A stretch of 64,000 nucleotides of DNA from NCBI RefSeq assembly GCF_032362555.1, contig NC_083513.1, positions 2,914,001-2,978,000 on the forward strand. Direction: 5' to 3'. The notes beneath the pieces are model-generated. The model did no database searches and was not told the origin of the DNA. It was given only the letters and a program-made list of their open reading frames with translations. This DNA is from Amyelois transitella (lineage: Eukaryota; Arthropoda; Insecta; Lepidoptera; Pyralidae). A program made the translations under genes and the position numbers. Positions 21,965 through 52,262 of this stretch are shown piece after piece (the stretch's first letter is position 1; every line of letters begins with the position of its first letter).

Positions 21965-23840
21965 CTTCAGGAATTTTCAAGCCGGCCAACTCCAGTATTA
22001 CTGCCAACAATGGCGGGACATGAATGCACCGGCATACATTCTAAAAATAATTCAGGGATATCTCATTCCCTTCGTAAGGAAACCTCCTCTTATAGTTCCA
22101 GAACAGGGCACTGCATTACAAATCCCCTATTCTCCGGAAATGTCAAAGGTAATACAAAACTTAAAACACCAGGGAGTACTGGAGATGGCTGTTCGAAGTC
22201 CAAGCTTTTTATCAACCCTATTTCTTGTACCCAAAAGCGACGGTTCTTCTCGACCAATATTCAATCTAAAAAGGCTCAACCAGTATGTTCACATGCAACA
22301 TTTTCGACTGATAAACATTCACAGCGTACCCGACTTCTTGCAAAACGAGGACTGGTTAGTGAAAATAGATTTAAGTCAAGCCTACTTTCACGTGCCCGTA
22401 GCAGAGAGACATCGTTGCTTCCTAAGGTTGCTTTTCAAAGGAGAATTGCTACAAATGACGTGTCTACCATTTGGATTAAGTTCGGCACCGAAGGTGTTTG
22501 CGACTATAACAAATTGGATTGCTCAGATCCTTCGAGAAAAGGGCATCAGGCTTCTAGTATATTTAGACGATTATCTTTTAGCACATCGGGATCGGAATAT
22601 TCTGGAAGATCAAGCTTTGACAGTCATCAAAATGTTAGAGCGACTAGGTTGGAAAGTAAATATGGAAAAATCAATTGTTACGCCTCAACGACAAATAGAA
22701 TACTTGGGAATTTTATGGGATCCCTTGGGAAACCAAAAAGCCCTTCCAGACAAAAAAATACAGAAAATCGTTTCAGTAGTGAAAACATTGCTTGGAGCCA
22801 AGAAAATCGGATTGAAACAGTTACAAAGCCTTATAGGTATGCTAAATTTTGCCAGCTTCGTAGTTCCAAGGGGTCGACTACATTATCGGCACCTTCAACT
22901 TCTGTTAAATTCCGTTGTATCAAAGAAAGGCAAGTCATTTTTCCAAATCACCTGGGAGGCGAAAAACGAGTTGGCGTGGTGGCTAGAAAACTGTCACACG
23001 AAGTCATTGCTGAGAGTACCCGCACCTACTCATTTTCTGACTACCGACGCTTCCGACATAGCGTGGGGTGCGAAACTGAACAACAAAGAGTTGACCGGAA
23101 ATTGGACTACATCCGAAAAAATGCTGCACAGCAATCAAAAAGAACTGTTGACTATATTGAAAGTACTACAACAAGGGCATCGATTACAGCTGGCAAATAC
23201 CTCTCTTCTTATTCAAAGCGACAATCGCACTGTGGTAGCCTACTTACGGAACGAAGGAGGAACTCGATCGATGCCACTTCTAGATCTGACTTTTCAGATA
23301 TTCTCACTGTTAGATTCTTACCAGGCTCATCCAAGAATCTACCATCTACCGGGAATGTACAATTCCGAAGCAGATCACCTTTCCAGGCAGCGCCGCCCTC
23401 CTCAGTGGCATCTCTTGCCAATGGCGACTCAAGTGGTATTCGAAAAATGGGGAATACCTTCAATAGATTTATTTGCATCCCAGATAGCCCACGTAGTTCC
23501 GGATTATGTATCAATCGACCTTTGGGATCGCCAAGCTGTCTACCACGATGCTCTCAGCCGGAATTGGAACTACCAATTAGCTTGGGTATTTCCACCACCG
23601 TGCCTAGTACCTCGAGTATTACTACACATGAACCAAGCAAAGGGCATATTTTTAATAGTGGTTCCACGTTGGGAACAAGTATTTTGGCGCACAGACCTCG
23701 AGAAAAGAGCAGTAGCACCACCACATACAATTTCGGAACTGCACGAGGTCCTTATCGATGCGACTACCAACCGGCCACCACCGAACATCAAATCGATAAT
23801 TCTAGAAGTTTGGAAATGTGGGGGTGGGCCAGTGACCTAA
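21786..23840 (+). CDS. DIRS reverse transcriptase/RNase H
   Basis: Converts the element's RNA to DNA. The 684-codon frame contains RT motifs in order: VPKSDGSSRPIFNLKRLNQ (about residue 148), DLSQAYFHVPV (about 196), LPFGLSSAPKVFA (about 227), the catalytic YLDDYLL (about 257), and LGILWDP. RNase H follows with TDASDIAWGA (about 421), NQKELLTI, QSDNRTVVAYL and YNSEADHLSR. After that comes the C-terminal part with the IDLFASQ motif found in DIRS and related elements. There is no aspartic protease or DDE integrase, as expected for DIRS. The first ATG (21786) lies inside the Gag ORF; the true start may be later. All key catalytic residues are present. Confidence 0.9.
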   Translation: MNIMNTVLRKNAIIRACQMLRSHFVAARDVLKKQMTDERQNEPHHLHGEENPVTNGGDPDFRNFQAGQLQYYCQQWRDMNAPAYILKIIQGYLIPFVRKPPLIVPEQGTALQIPYSPEMSKVIQNLKHQGVLEMAVRSPSFLSTLFLVPKSDGSSRPIFNLKRLNQYVHMQHFRLINIHSVPDFLQNEDWLVKIDLSQAYFHVPVAERHRCFLRLLFKGELLQMTCLPFGLSSAPKVFATITNWIAQILREKGIRLLVYLDDYLLAHRDRNILEDQALTVIKMLERLGWKVNMEKSIVTPQRQIEYLGILWDPLGNQKALPDKKIQKIVSVVKTLLGAKKIGLKQLQSLIGMLNFASFVVPRGRLHYRHLQLLLNSVVSKKGKSFFQITWEAKNELAWWLENCHTKSLLRVPAPTHFLTTDASDIAWGAKLNNKELTGNWTTSEKMLHSNQKELLTILKVLQQGHRLQLANTSLLIQSDNRTVVAYLRNEGGTRSMPLLDLTFQIFSLLDSYQAHPRIYHLPGMYNSEADHLSRQRRPPQWHLLPMATQVVFEKWGIPSIDLFASQIAHVVPDYVSIDLWDRQAVYHDALSRNWNYQLAWVFPPPCLVPRVLLHMNQAKGIFLIVVPRWEQVFWRTDLEKRAVAPPHTISELHEVLIDATTNRPPPNIKSIILEVWKCGGGPVT

Positions 23841-24808
23841 CTGATTGGACCGAAGAACAAAAACATATGCTAAAATCTGGATGGCGACAATCAACTTTAA
23901 AAACTTACAAGTCTGCATGGATGCGATGGGTTCGTTGGGCAGAGCAAAATCATGTAAACCGTAATGATCCACAAGGATCAGACTTAGCACGCTACTTGAT
24001 TGATTTATCTCAAAAAGAGGGTCTGTCTTATAAAACTATACTCTTGCATAAGTCCGTAGTAGCTACACTCAGTAATACTAATTCATCATGTTTGAGTTCT
24101 CATATATTAGTCAAACACGCTTTGAAGGCAATTTCTTTAAAATCACCAGTTCCAGGAAAACCACCTATATGGGATGTTTCCCATTTATTAAGCTATTTGT
24201 CTAACTGTCAAAAAGAAAACAGTAGTTTGTTCAGAATATCCCAGCTAACTGCTATTTTATTATTGCTTTGTTCTGGAAGGCGTGTACATGATTTGACCCT
24301 GCTCGATGTCACACCCCAGCACATGATTATAAAAGAAAACTGCATAATCCTTTGGCCGCGCTTTGGGTCAAAAACTGATTCCTGTGATTATAGACAGTCT
24401 GGCTGGAAAATTATTGCAAATGAAAATTGTCAGTTATTAGACCCTGTTTATTGGATAAAACAATTAGTAAATGCGTCCCAATCAAGGAGACTAGAATGTA
24501 GTCAAAGATTACGCAATGCTCTATTCTTAACAGTAAGAGGTGACCCTAAACCTGCCTCTCGCACCGTGATCGGAGGCTGGGTAAAAGCCTTACTCAATGA
24601 AGCTGGTATTAAAGCTACTCCTGGTAGCGTCCGAGCAGCAGTAGCTTCTAAGAATTGGGTGGATAACTTTCCTTTAGATTCAATTCTAGCTCAAGGAAAT
24701 TGGCGGTCAGCAGAAACTTTTCGCCAATTTTATCGTCGTGAGATTATGCAAAACAATCTATATAATGAAAATAGAAATAATATTAGCATTTTATTTAATC
24801 CAGTCTAG
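22010..24808 (+). CDS. DIRS tyrosine recombinase ORF, overlapping RT
   Basis: A 932-codon ATG-started frame. Its last 320 residues or so, from about 23830, are a phage-integrase-fold tyrosine recombinase: a SAM-like region (GWRQSTLKTYKSAWMRWVRW), the first catalytic Arg in LLLCSGRRVHDLTLLD, a second Arg in PGSVRAAVAS, Trp in AQGNWRSAETF and the nucleophile Tyr in FRQFYRREI. It would insert the circular DNA intermediate. The first 600 residues overlap the RT/RNase H gene in another frame for 1.8 kb and are Ser/Thr/Arg-rich without a domain. DIRS1-type elements are known for overlapping RT and recombinase frames. Oddity: the box usually HxxR has Gly in the His position. Confidence 0.85.
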   Translation: MAGHECTGIHSKNNSGISHSLRKETSSYSSRTGHCITNPLFSGNVKGNTKLKTPGSTGDGCSKSKLFINPISCTQKRRFFSTNIQSKKAQPVCSHATFSTDKHSQRTRLLAKRGLVSENRFKSSLLSRARSRETSLLPKVAFQRRIATNDVSTIWIKFGTEGVCDYNKLDCSDPSRKGHQASSIFRRLSFSTSGSEYSGRSSFDSHQNVRATRLESKYGKINCYASTTNRILGNFMGSLGKPKSPSRQKNTENRFSSENIAWSQENRIETVTKPYRYAKFCQLRSSKGSTTLSAPSTSVKFRCIKERQVIFPNHLGGEKRVGVVARKLSHEVIAESTRTYSFSDYRRFRHSVGCETEQQRVDRKLDYIRKNAAQQSKRTVDYIESTTTRASITAGKYLSSYSKRQSHCGSLLTERRRNSIDATSRSDFSDILTVRFLPGSSKNLPSTGNVQFRSRSPFQAAPPSSVASLANGDSSGIRKMGNTFNRFICIPDSPRSSGLCINRPLGSPSCLPRCSQPELELPISLGISTTVPSTSSITTHEPSKGHIFNSGSTLGTSILAHRPREKSSSTTTYNFGTARGPYRCDYQPATTEHQIDNSRSLEMWGWASDLTDWTEEQKHMLKSGWRQSTLKTYKSAWMRWVRWAEQNHVNRNDPQGSDLARYLIDLSQKEGLSYKTILLHKSVVATLSNTNSSCLSSHILVKHALKAISLKSPVPGKPPIWDVSHLLSYLSNCQKENSSLFRISQLTAILLLLCSGRRVHDLTLLDVTPQHMIIKENCIILWPRFGSKTDSCDYRQSGWKIIANENCQLLDPVYWIKQLVNASQSRRLECSQRLRNALFLTVRGDPKPASRTVIGGWVKALLNEAGIKATPGSVRAAVASKNWVDNFPLDSILAQGNWRSAETFRQFYRREIMQNNLYNENRNNISILFNPV

Positions 24809-25103
24809 CAGCACTTGCTAATTAAAATGAATGAATATGAAAGTTAACATGTTTTAATTTACACTACGCATACGTAGTAATATTGTTTTAGTTTTGTTTG
24901 AGAAAATAGAACTTTGAATGATTATACTTAAGTCAAGACTTATATATACCTATATAAAATAAATGATATTTTTGCAATTATTTACTTTAACTTCCCCTCT
25001 ATCATACAGCCTATCTTCTCAGAAATAGCATTTCCAGTGTGTTCTCGTCAATTACAACGACATCACATTGGCGCTTTCCACCGCCAGGCGATAACAAACA
25101 CGT

Positions 25104-25205
25104 CTCTCATTTATTTATAGGCTTCGAATAGCGTACAGTGTTTAATATGAGCGTTTTACCTTACAATAAAACGCTTATTAAATACTTACCTATTCGAAGC
25201 CTATA
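25104..25205 (+). repeat. DIRS internal complementary region
   Basis: The first 40 bp or so are the reverse complement of the left end (tip plus start of the repeat). The remainder is the reverse complement of the right end. The two meet over a shared TAATA at about 25143-25147. This is the DIRS signature that allows loss-free completion of linear termini and circle formation. It ends at 25205, where homology to the right repeat stops. Confidence 0.9.
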
Positions 25206-25237
25206 CAATAATACCTGCCTGGCTCATAAACGAGACA

Positions 25238-25385
25238 CAATGAGGCAAGAGCCACGCACAACCTAATACGTGGCCTGCCTGTGGCGGTGGGAAAGGAGGG
25301 GGTAAATATCGGTAAATCAAGCCGGAAACACGACAGAATACGGAAACGGAAGTGCCACTCTCATTTATTTATAGGCTTCGAATAG
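25238..25385 (-). repeat. DIRS right inverted terminal repeat
   Basis: Reverse complement of 20141-20288, with no mismatch over 148 bp. The adjoining right tip (25386-25432) contains its own hairpin, AGCGTTTTA facing TAAAACGCT, a possible recombinase recognition site. Confidence 0.92.
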
Positions 25386-25432
25386 GTAAGTATTTAATAA
25401 GCGTTTTATTGTAAGGTAAAACGCTCATATTA

Positions 25433-26477
25433 TATAAATGATTTCATTTAGTATAATTTATTTAAACATTATTGCTAAGCTAGTTTATTTTTAAGCCACA
25501 TTAGATTTACATAATACGATTCATAGACCATATTTACATGAAATATATAACACTATCTGTAACAATTTACTTCAAAAAAGTATGATAGGTACTAATTTTA
25601 TTGTTTAAAATGTTTCGTAAGAGTTAGATGAAAAGGTAAGAATAATAATAATAGAGAAACATCAAATCGTAGAAATGTGACCGCCACGAGTCTATTTGTT
25701 ATGTTTTAAAGTGAATATTAATAAGTGTTTTTACATTAGTTATGAATAGGTACATGCCATTCCGTTCTGGCGTTGCTCACAACCCCTGGTGGGTCTGTGG
25801 TCTTGCCTATTTATTATTTATTGTATAATACACATAGCCCGGAAAATTTGAATTGATGATTTGTATGACATTTCTCATAAAATGGGTTGGTGACTCGAGT
25901 TCTACAGCGCGGATATCACAGCGTGGTCTGGGGACTATTAACAAGCTTTTCCAAAGCATATACATCTCTCAATCGCTTCAGTTAACTTTATGAACACAGA
26001 GAGAAGATATATGCCGTGTTAACTTTTATAACCCCCGCTGCCCCTTAATAGCGTTGATAACTTGAGCTAGATATCGTTCTGGCATGTCTAATAGTTTTGG
26101 TGTTCTTAATTTTTTTAGACTTTATGCACGTAAAATGTACAACGGTCCACCTGACTTAATGCCACAAGGCATTCTCTGCCAGTTGAACCTAAATATAAAC
26201 TATGTCTAAAGAGATTGGCAATGTGGGTTTAGACGAAGTTTTGATTTTAGAATCTAACAAACTATTTCGATGGAGCCAAGGCGGTTAAAATGGCGGTACG
26301 ATAAAGTTTCAATTCATTGCGTTCTAGCTCAAATTATTAGCGGGATCGGAGGGCGCCTCCTTATTCACGAACATTGACATGTCTTATCTTCTCTCTATTT
26401 ATAGCTATGAGAATGGTGTAGAAATGGTAAGACATATAGGTGTCAACGTTCGCGAACGTTCCTTGCCCCGTGTGGAA
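25433..26477. other. Intergenic stretch; probable Men 3'UTR
   Basis: Sequence between the DIRS right end and the Men stop codon. It includes a perfect 16-bp palindrome AACGTTCGCGAACGTT (26445-26460) just beyond the Men stop. Minus-strand AATAAA signals at 25810-25815 and 25817-25822 could end a Men 3'UTR of about 0.65 kb. No other gene is seen. Confidence 0.45.
26445..26460. repeat. Perfect 16-bp palindrome beside the Men stop
   Basis: AACGTTCGCGAACGTT is self-complementary over its full length and lies 17 bases past the Men stop codon, in its 3'UTR. Its role is unknown. Confidence 0.6.
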
Positions 26478-46834
<20,357 letters not shown>

Positions 46835-47602
46835 TTGACGTGTGTCTAGTTGCCCATTGGATTTTACTTTGCGCGAAAAATATTCCATTTTTGAAAAATA
46901 ATAAAGAGATCAAAAAATATCACAGATAATGCAAAACAAAAAGTTTTTTATAATGATTTAATACATTATATAGTTGAAGACTTCAGTGAATATTTTTATT
47001 ATTTTTTAAACAAAAATTAATAATTAAGCCATTGAGCTCTCATGAACTGCAAATGACGACTGTAAGTTTGGATGGTGATCGGTGCGCTAAATAAGAGTCT
47101 CATCTTTTATCATTACATATTTACTAAGTAGGTAGTATTATCAATTCAAAGATGAAATGAACACATTTGGTCATGCTATAGTCATACGAAACGATTGTAA
47201 TTTCCAGATTAAAATGCATGATAGGCTAGGTACATTTTTATTACAATTACTCATTAATATGGAAATGGAAATGTTAAATGAACTGTGGAGCTGTCGTTAT
47301 TATTTATATTTCAGTCATGAATATCAATTTAAATTTATGAGCCTTCTTTAGGAAAAGCTCTTCTTTTAATTGAATAACTGTGTAATCATTTCTTAATTCA
47401 TGGCATAGGTAATCTATCAAATTTATTGTTTTGTGTACATATGCTGACTGACGTGAAAACGTACACTTGTTATATCTATGCCGCAAGATACTTTTATACT
47501 TATTCCACCTATTGAAAAAGTTATGAGTTTCACTATTTCAGTTTCCAGTAACGGCTATAGGTACAGTCATATTGTATGTTTCATTTTTATATTTCATATT
47601 CC

Positions 47603-47785
47603 ACACGAGCCGACCCGGCTTCGCACGGGTAGCAGTATTGATTTTTATACAAACTTTTACCCCCCAATTGTAGTCTTTTAGGGTTGAGTTTTGCAAAAAT
47701 ACCGAATTTCATTCGAATCGGTCCAGCGGCTTAGCCTTGAAAGGGGAACATACAGACAGACTTTCGCATTAATAACATTAGTGAG
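47603..47785 (+). repeat. Moth interspersed repeat, family 3, diverged copy
   Basis: GAGCCGACCCGGCTTCGCAC, then TTTCATTCGAATCGGTCCAG and ACATACAGACAGACTTTCGC. Same layout as 48766-48960. Confidence 0.55.
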
Positions 47786-48765
47786 GGATTGATGATCTTG
47801 TAAGAAATAGCCTATCACAATTGATTACTTATTCCGGGGTTTATCTATTTATCAAAATAGGACTGTAAAAGACCACGTAATATTACCGCTCCAACTAGTA
47901 TTGAGAACATACAGTAGTTAAGTAGCTTTCAGAATTTTTCAGAAAATGTTCTCTCTTTCGGAGTGAAAAATCTTGTATCAGAGCAAAGCATGCGACAATC
48001 ATGTGCCGATCTCGAACCCGCTATGGGCCGCCAACGTGACCATTGCAGGTCAAGATCACACAAGGACACAGCCAAGCCATCGTCTTATCGCGATATGGAG
48101 ACAGTACTCTTATTGCGTAGTTCGACAGGGGTTCACTAAAAAGGTTATGGGCGCAGTCTTTTAAAAGAGGAATGTTGTTATTTTATTGCCTTCAAAAAAA
48201 TAAGAACAATCAGTTATTATACATATATCTAGCGGAAACAGAGTTGACTGTGGGTTACACTTTTTTTTTTTTGCGAACAATCTATGTATTTGTCTGTCAA
48301 TCTGTTTGATTAGTGTCCACCTTTTTTAGACAAAATTAAGACTGGAAATTGCAGCAATTGATAAGACGTAATATACTTCTATATGTATATGACATTTTTT
48401 TTAGTATAAAAAATGGAGGTCATATATCATGCGGTCAGCTCAAGCTAGAACGGCACATGTTGTGAGCATGAGTGATACCTACAGCTATAATATACCTTAT
48501 CAGTCAGCTGTCGTACACGCGGGAATCGCGATAACGCTTCCACGTACATTCATTGACTTGTTATCAAATTTTAGAAGAGTTGCTGTATTGAATAATTTTG
48601 TGCCCGCTCAATCAGTCCAGAAAACCTTTTACTCGTGCATCACGTAGATTACGACGAATGGATAATTCTGCACTTACTAATGCATGGGAAATTTCACTCA
48701 CCTAAACCGTATGTTCGTAATAGTTTATCACGAAAGCAAAAATATGATAGAAAATTTATTATTGT

Positions 48766-48960
48766 ACTAGAGGCCGCCCGCGACTTCTTCCGCATGGAAA
48801 CCCTATCAATCCCGCGGGAACTCTGGGATAAAAAGTAGCCTATGTGTCTTCAGCTACCTACATACCAAATTTCATGGTAATCGGTTCAGTAGTTTTTGCG
48901 TGAAAGAGTAACAAACATCCATACATCCATACAAACTTTCGCCTTTATAATAGTAGTAGG
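48766..48960 (+). repeat. Moth interspersed repeat, family 3, best copy
   Basis: It starts CTAGAGGCCGCCCGCGACTT, passes through GGGATAAAAAGTAGCCTATG and AAATTTCATGGTAATCGGTT, and ends ACTTTCGCCTTTATAATAGT followed by AGTAGG microsatellite-like sequence. This is the typical 3' tail of a very common lepidopteran non-LTR element family. Confidence 0.65.
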
Positions 48961-50910
48961 ATAGCATAGTTAAAAGTGTCAAACATTTTCTTTCAGATTT
49001 AGATTTAAGGTTTTGTTGGATCAGATATTCTGTTAATCGTGTTTTAGACGATAGGTTAGCAATCTAAATCTCAATCCAGCTGTACGTCTTTTCGAGACTG
49101 TCGGCTCTGTTTACCTCGTTAAAGATAAAGGCGTGATAAATGTACATATATTGGACAAAACATCAAAAGAAATAGAAGCTATAAATGTACAATCGCCATG
49201 TTTTGCAAGTCGCAAGAAAAGACGGACGGATGGTAATGTCTGTCATTCTCATTGTATGATGAAGCAACATCGCTGTAATGTAAGTACTATAAGTACATGT
49301 CTCTCACGTTGTTTTTTGTGAATTAATGTGATGAAATACTGACTTCCTAGCAATGATATTAAAGAAATCATCATGCTCCTGGTGATATCTAGATAGTCTG
49401 GTGCGTCTTTGAACGTGATCTTTAGTGGGTAAATCAGTGTTTCACATAAAGCGATTCTCGTCTGAACTCCGCAACCGTTGCAGGAGGACCAACCCATTTT
49501 GAACTTAGGTAAACAACAACAACGCTTATACGCCTAAACCGCTGTACAGCTTTAAATAATAACCTTTTTCAATTATTTTTTTTTTAAATAAATCTTTTAA
49601 TTTTTCATTTGTTTTTAAATCCATTCAAAAGATTAAAAAGATGGATAGAAAAACATGATAGTAAGTGATATTTAAGTATACTACTTACCTGGATTAATGT
49701 ACCTACCTAATTATGAAGATCTTTCTTTAGATAATTCAGGTAGGTAATAAGTGATGTGTGTTAATTAAAAGAGGTTCTCACGATGTGTGGCTGTGACAAA
49801 TGAGTCTCATTAGTTGAGCAGACATTGATAAAGTCGACAATTTGGTACCCAAAACATTCATTAGGTAAGTACCTAGACTGAAGTTGGAAATGGTATGGTG
49901 GAAATGATCTTAACGAAAAGCAAAAGGCAGAATGTCAGATGTAAGTTTTTATGTTGAAATGTAAAATAATGATGAATGAAATTTATGAATATATTTTTTA
50001 TTTTGTTAATGAAATAAAATTATAAGTAAGTGCCTAGTTTAGTGCCAAGTGGTGAGTATATTTATTGTTTAAGAAACATTGCCTCCTTTTTATTGACTTC
50101 TTCATAAATATGTGGTTATCGTTTCATTGACAAGTCAGCCCCAACCAGACCGCGACTGGCCACAAAAAATGTCTGCAAATCATTTCCACCGCCGACCTTT
50201 ATTTCGTCAGCCGTAGACTATGCCAAGGAGCCTCGACTTGGTTCATTAAAAACTTATTGGGACAAAACTTGGTAGCAATATGTAATTATTGCCTCTATCA
50301 TTAGCAGCGAATTAAAAGCAAATACAATCTGAATTGGCCTACCTAATTACAATATCCCAATGAAATTTTTCTATGTGGAAAAATGGAAGTCCATAGTTCT
50401 GCCTATCTCAATGGGAGACAGACGTGATGGTCTGTTACATACATATATACCATGTTTGTAGGTATGTATGTGGAAAAAATACAACCTCAAGCATAGAACA
50501 GACCTTAAGAATTTCAAATAAAAGGATTACCAAATTTTAGCGATATCCAATTCAATAGTTTAAGCTAGATCTGTTCCAAAGTCCCAATAAAGAAGCTATA
50601 GTGAAACTCTTAACACCTAATTCTGTAACATGCGTTTATTTTAAAAAATATTCAATTAACTAAAACAGTGGTAATTAACGCATTACCATCTCAGAGAAAC
50701 GTAATATACCTACGCAAACCCACCTTCCTTTTCACCTCACCTCGATATGATACTTTTACTTTCCTCGCGACGTCATTATACTGTTGCGGTAAGACCTAAT
50801 CTAGTATACATACCATAGTATATCTATGTACAATAGTACATGTACCTAGATTACATGTATCACTCTTTTATCCCTTCATTCATTTTTAAATGTACATACA
50901 TACATACATA

Positions 50911-51150
50911 TGATCACGTCTATATCCCTTGCGGGGTAGACAGAGCCAACAGTCTTGAAAAGACTGAATGGCCACGTTCAGCTATTTGGCTTAATGATAG
51001 AACCGAGATTCAAATAGTGACAGGTTGCTAGCCCATCGCCTAAAAGAGGAATCCTAAGTTTATAAGCCTATCCCTTAGTCGCCTTTTACGACATCCATGG
51101 GAAAGAGATGGAGTGGTCCTATTCTTTTTTGTAATAGTGCCGGGAACCAC
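50911..51150 (+). mobile_element. SINE-like element, family 1, full copy
   Basis: A 240-bp unit beginning TGATCACGTCTATATCCCTT and GCGGGGTAGACAG, with GGCCACGTTCAGCT, GTGACAGGTTGCTAGCCCAT, CGCCTTTTACGACATCCATG and the end TAGTGCCGGGAACCACA. The reverse-oriented copy at 55784-56016 matches it end to end, which defines the borders. Further partial copies lie at 51197, 52205, 53672, 54473 and 26637. No pol III box was verified. Confidence 0.7.
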
Positions 51151-51196
51151 ATTTTTAAATATTTAGGTATATATATATTCATTCATATCATTATAT

Positions 51197-51269
51197 ACTC
51201 ACGTCTATATCCCTTGCGGGGTAATCAGAGCCGGCAATCTTGAAAGACGAACAGGCCACGGTCAGCTGT
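51197..51269 (+). repeat. SINE family 1, truncated copy
   Basis: Starts CTCACGTCTATATCCCTTGC and stops after GGCCACGGTCAGCTG, i.e. the first third of the 50911-51150 copy that lies just upstream. Confidence 0.6.
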
Positions 51270-52204
51270 TATTTAAATATTACCTACTTAAATTATTCAT
51301 ACATAGGGTGCAAGGAGAAATGTCGGAAACCGGACCACGGGCTCCAAAGCTTTGCGGCGCACAGAGGGTGCAACTGGGACCAAGTGAAAATGAAGCATGT
51401 GGTCCAGAAACTTAGTGTATTTTATTACGTACCAACTTATTATTAATATTTTATATTATATTATATATTAACATTTTCACATAATCTTATGTTAGTCTAC
51501 AATGCTATATATGTGTTTGTTATTACTTTCTCATAGCATAATCAAAGCAGTAAATTAAACCCCGTGCCATTATATACCTACAGGGGTTTATTCGGCACAT
51601 TCAACGCACTGGTGGTATTTGCTAAGATATAGATACGACTATTATAATAAACGTTATATGAAGTCGAAATATATCACTAATAAATCATCTAAGTTCTGAA
51701 GAAAAGAGGGTTTTATTTAATTATACCGAAAAGAACTAACCTCCAGTTCAGAATATCACAAAAACTGCCGTAATGGTGAAAAATTGGGAGACTTATTTAT
51801 TATTCACCTTAAAATTGGTTACAATATTTTTAGATATCTATAATTATGAATTATGATGTTTTTTTCTAAATACTTAAATAATTAAAACAACTAATATTCG
51901 GTATAGGCTTACTTAGTAAGTAGTATACTTAGGTAGATATGTTACAATGACGGGTTCCAAAAGAAAGTTGTAAGTACTTAGGTATAGAATGCGAAAAGCT
52001 TTTGGTATTTCCTTCCCGTCGTGATTTTACTGTGGCAAATCACAATCGCAAAACAAAATAAAACCTACTTACATTGAATGTTATCAAAGAGATTGCGTAA
52101 TCAGGTCCTGCCACCATTCCTACATCATCCATCTTAAACTCGTATGCGTTTAACTTTCTAGTAACTACATTTTACCTATTATACGTACTTATTCACATAC
52201 AGGT

Positions 52205-52262
52205 GAACGTGGCCTTTCAGTCTTTTTAATACTATCGGCTCTGTCTACCCCGCAAGGGATAA
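52205..52262 (-). repeat. SINE family 1 fragment
   Basis: GAACGTGGCCTTTCAGTC, CTATCGGCTCTGTCTACCCC and GCAAGGGAT are the reverse complement of the first third of the unit. Confidence 0.55.

Larger units (their letters stand above)
20125..25432 (+). mobile_element. DIRS-like tyrosine-recombinase retrotransposon, apparently full length
   Basis: A 5.3-kb element with the full DIRS architecture. It has inverted terminal repeats (20141-20288 and 25238-25385, identical over 148 bp), unique terminal extensions, and an internal complementary region (25104-25205). The internal region is complementary to both outer ends joined head to tail, as expected of a circular-junction template. Genes in order: Gag-like ORF, RT/RNase H, tyrosine recombinase. 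Both outer borders carry TATTA (20125-20129 and 25428-25432), consistent with recombination at a short shared core rather than integrase cutting; no target duplication is seen. RT and recombinase ORFs are unbroken, so the copy is young. It lies between the 3' ends of Doa and Men. Confidence 0.92.

Noticed and set aside
23209..23990. Antisense open frames inside the DIRS element
   Set aside because: They are shadows of the two overlapping sense genes with no recognisable content.
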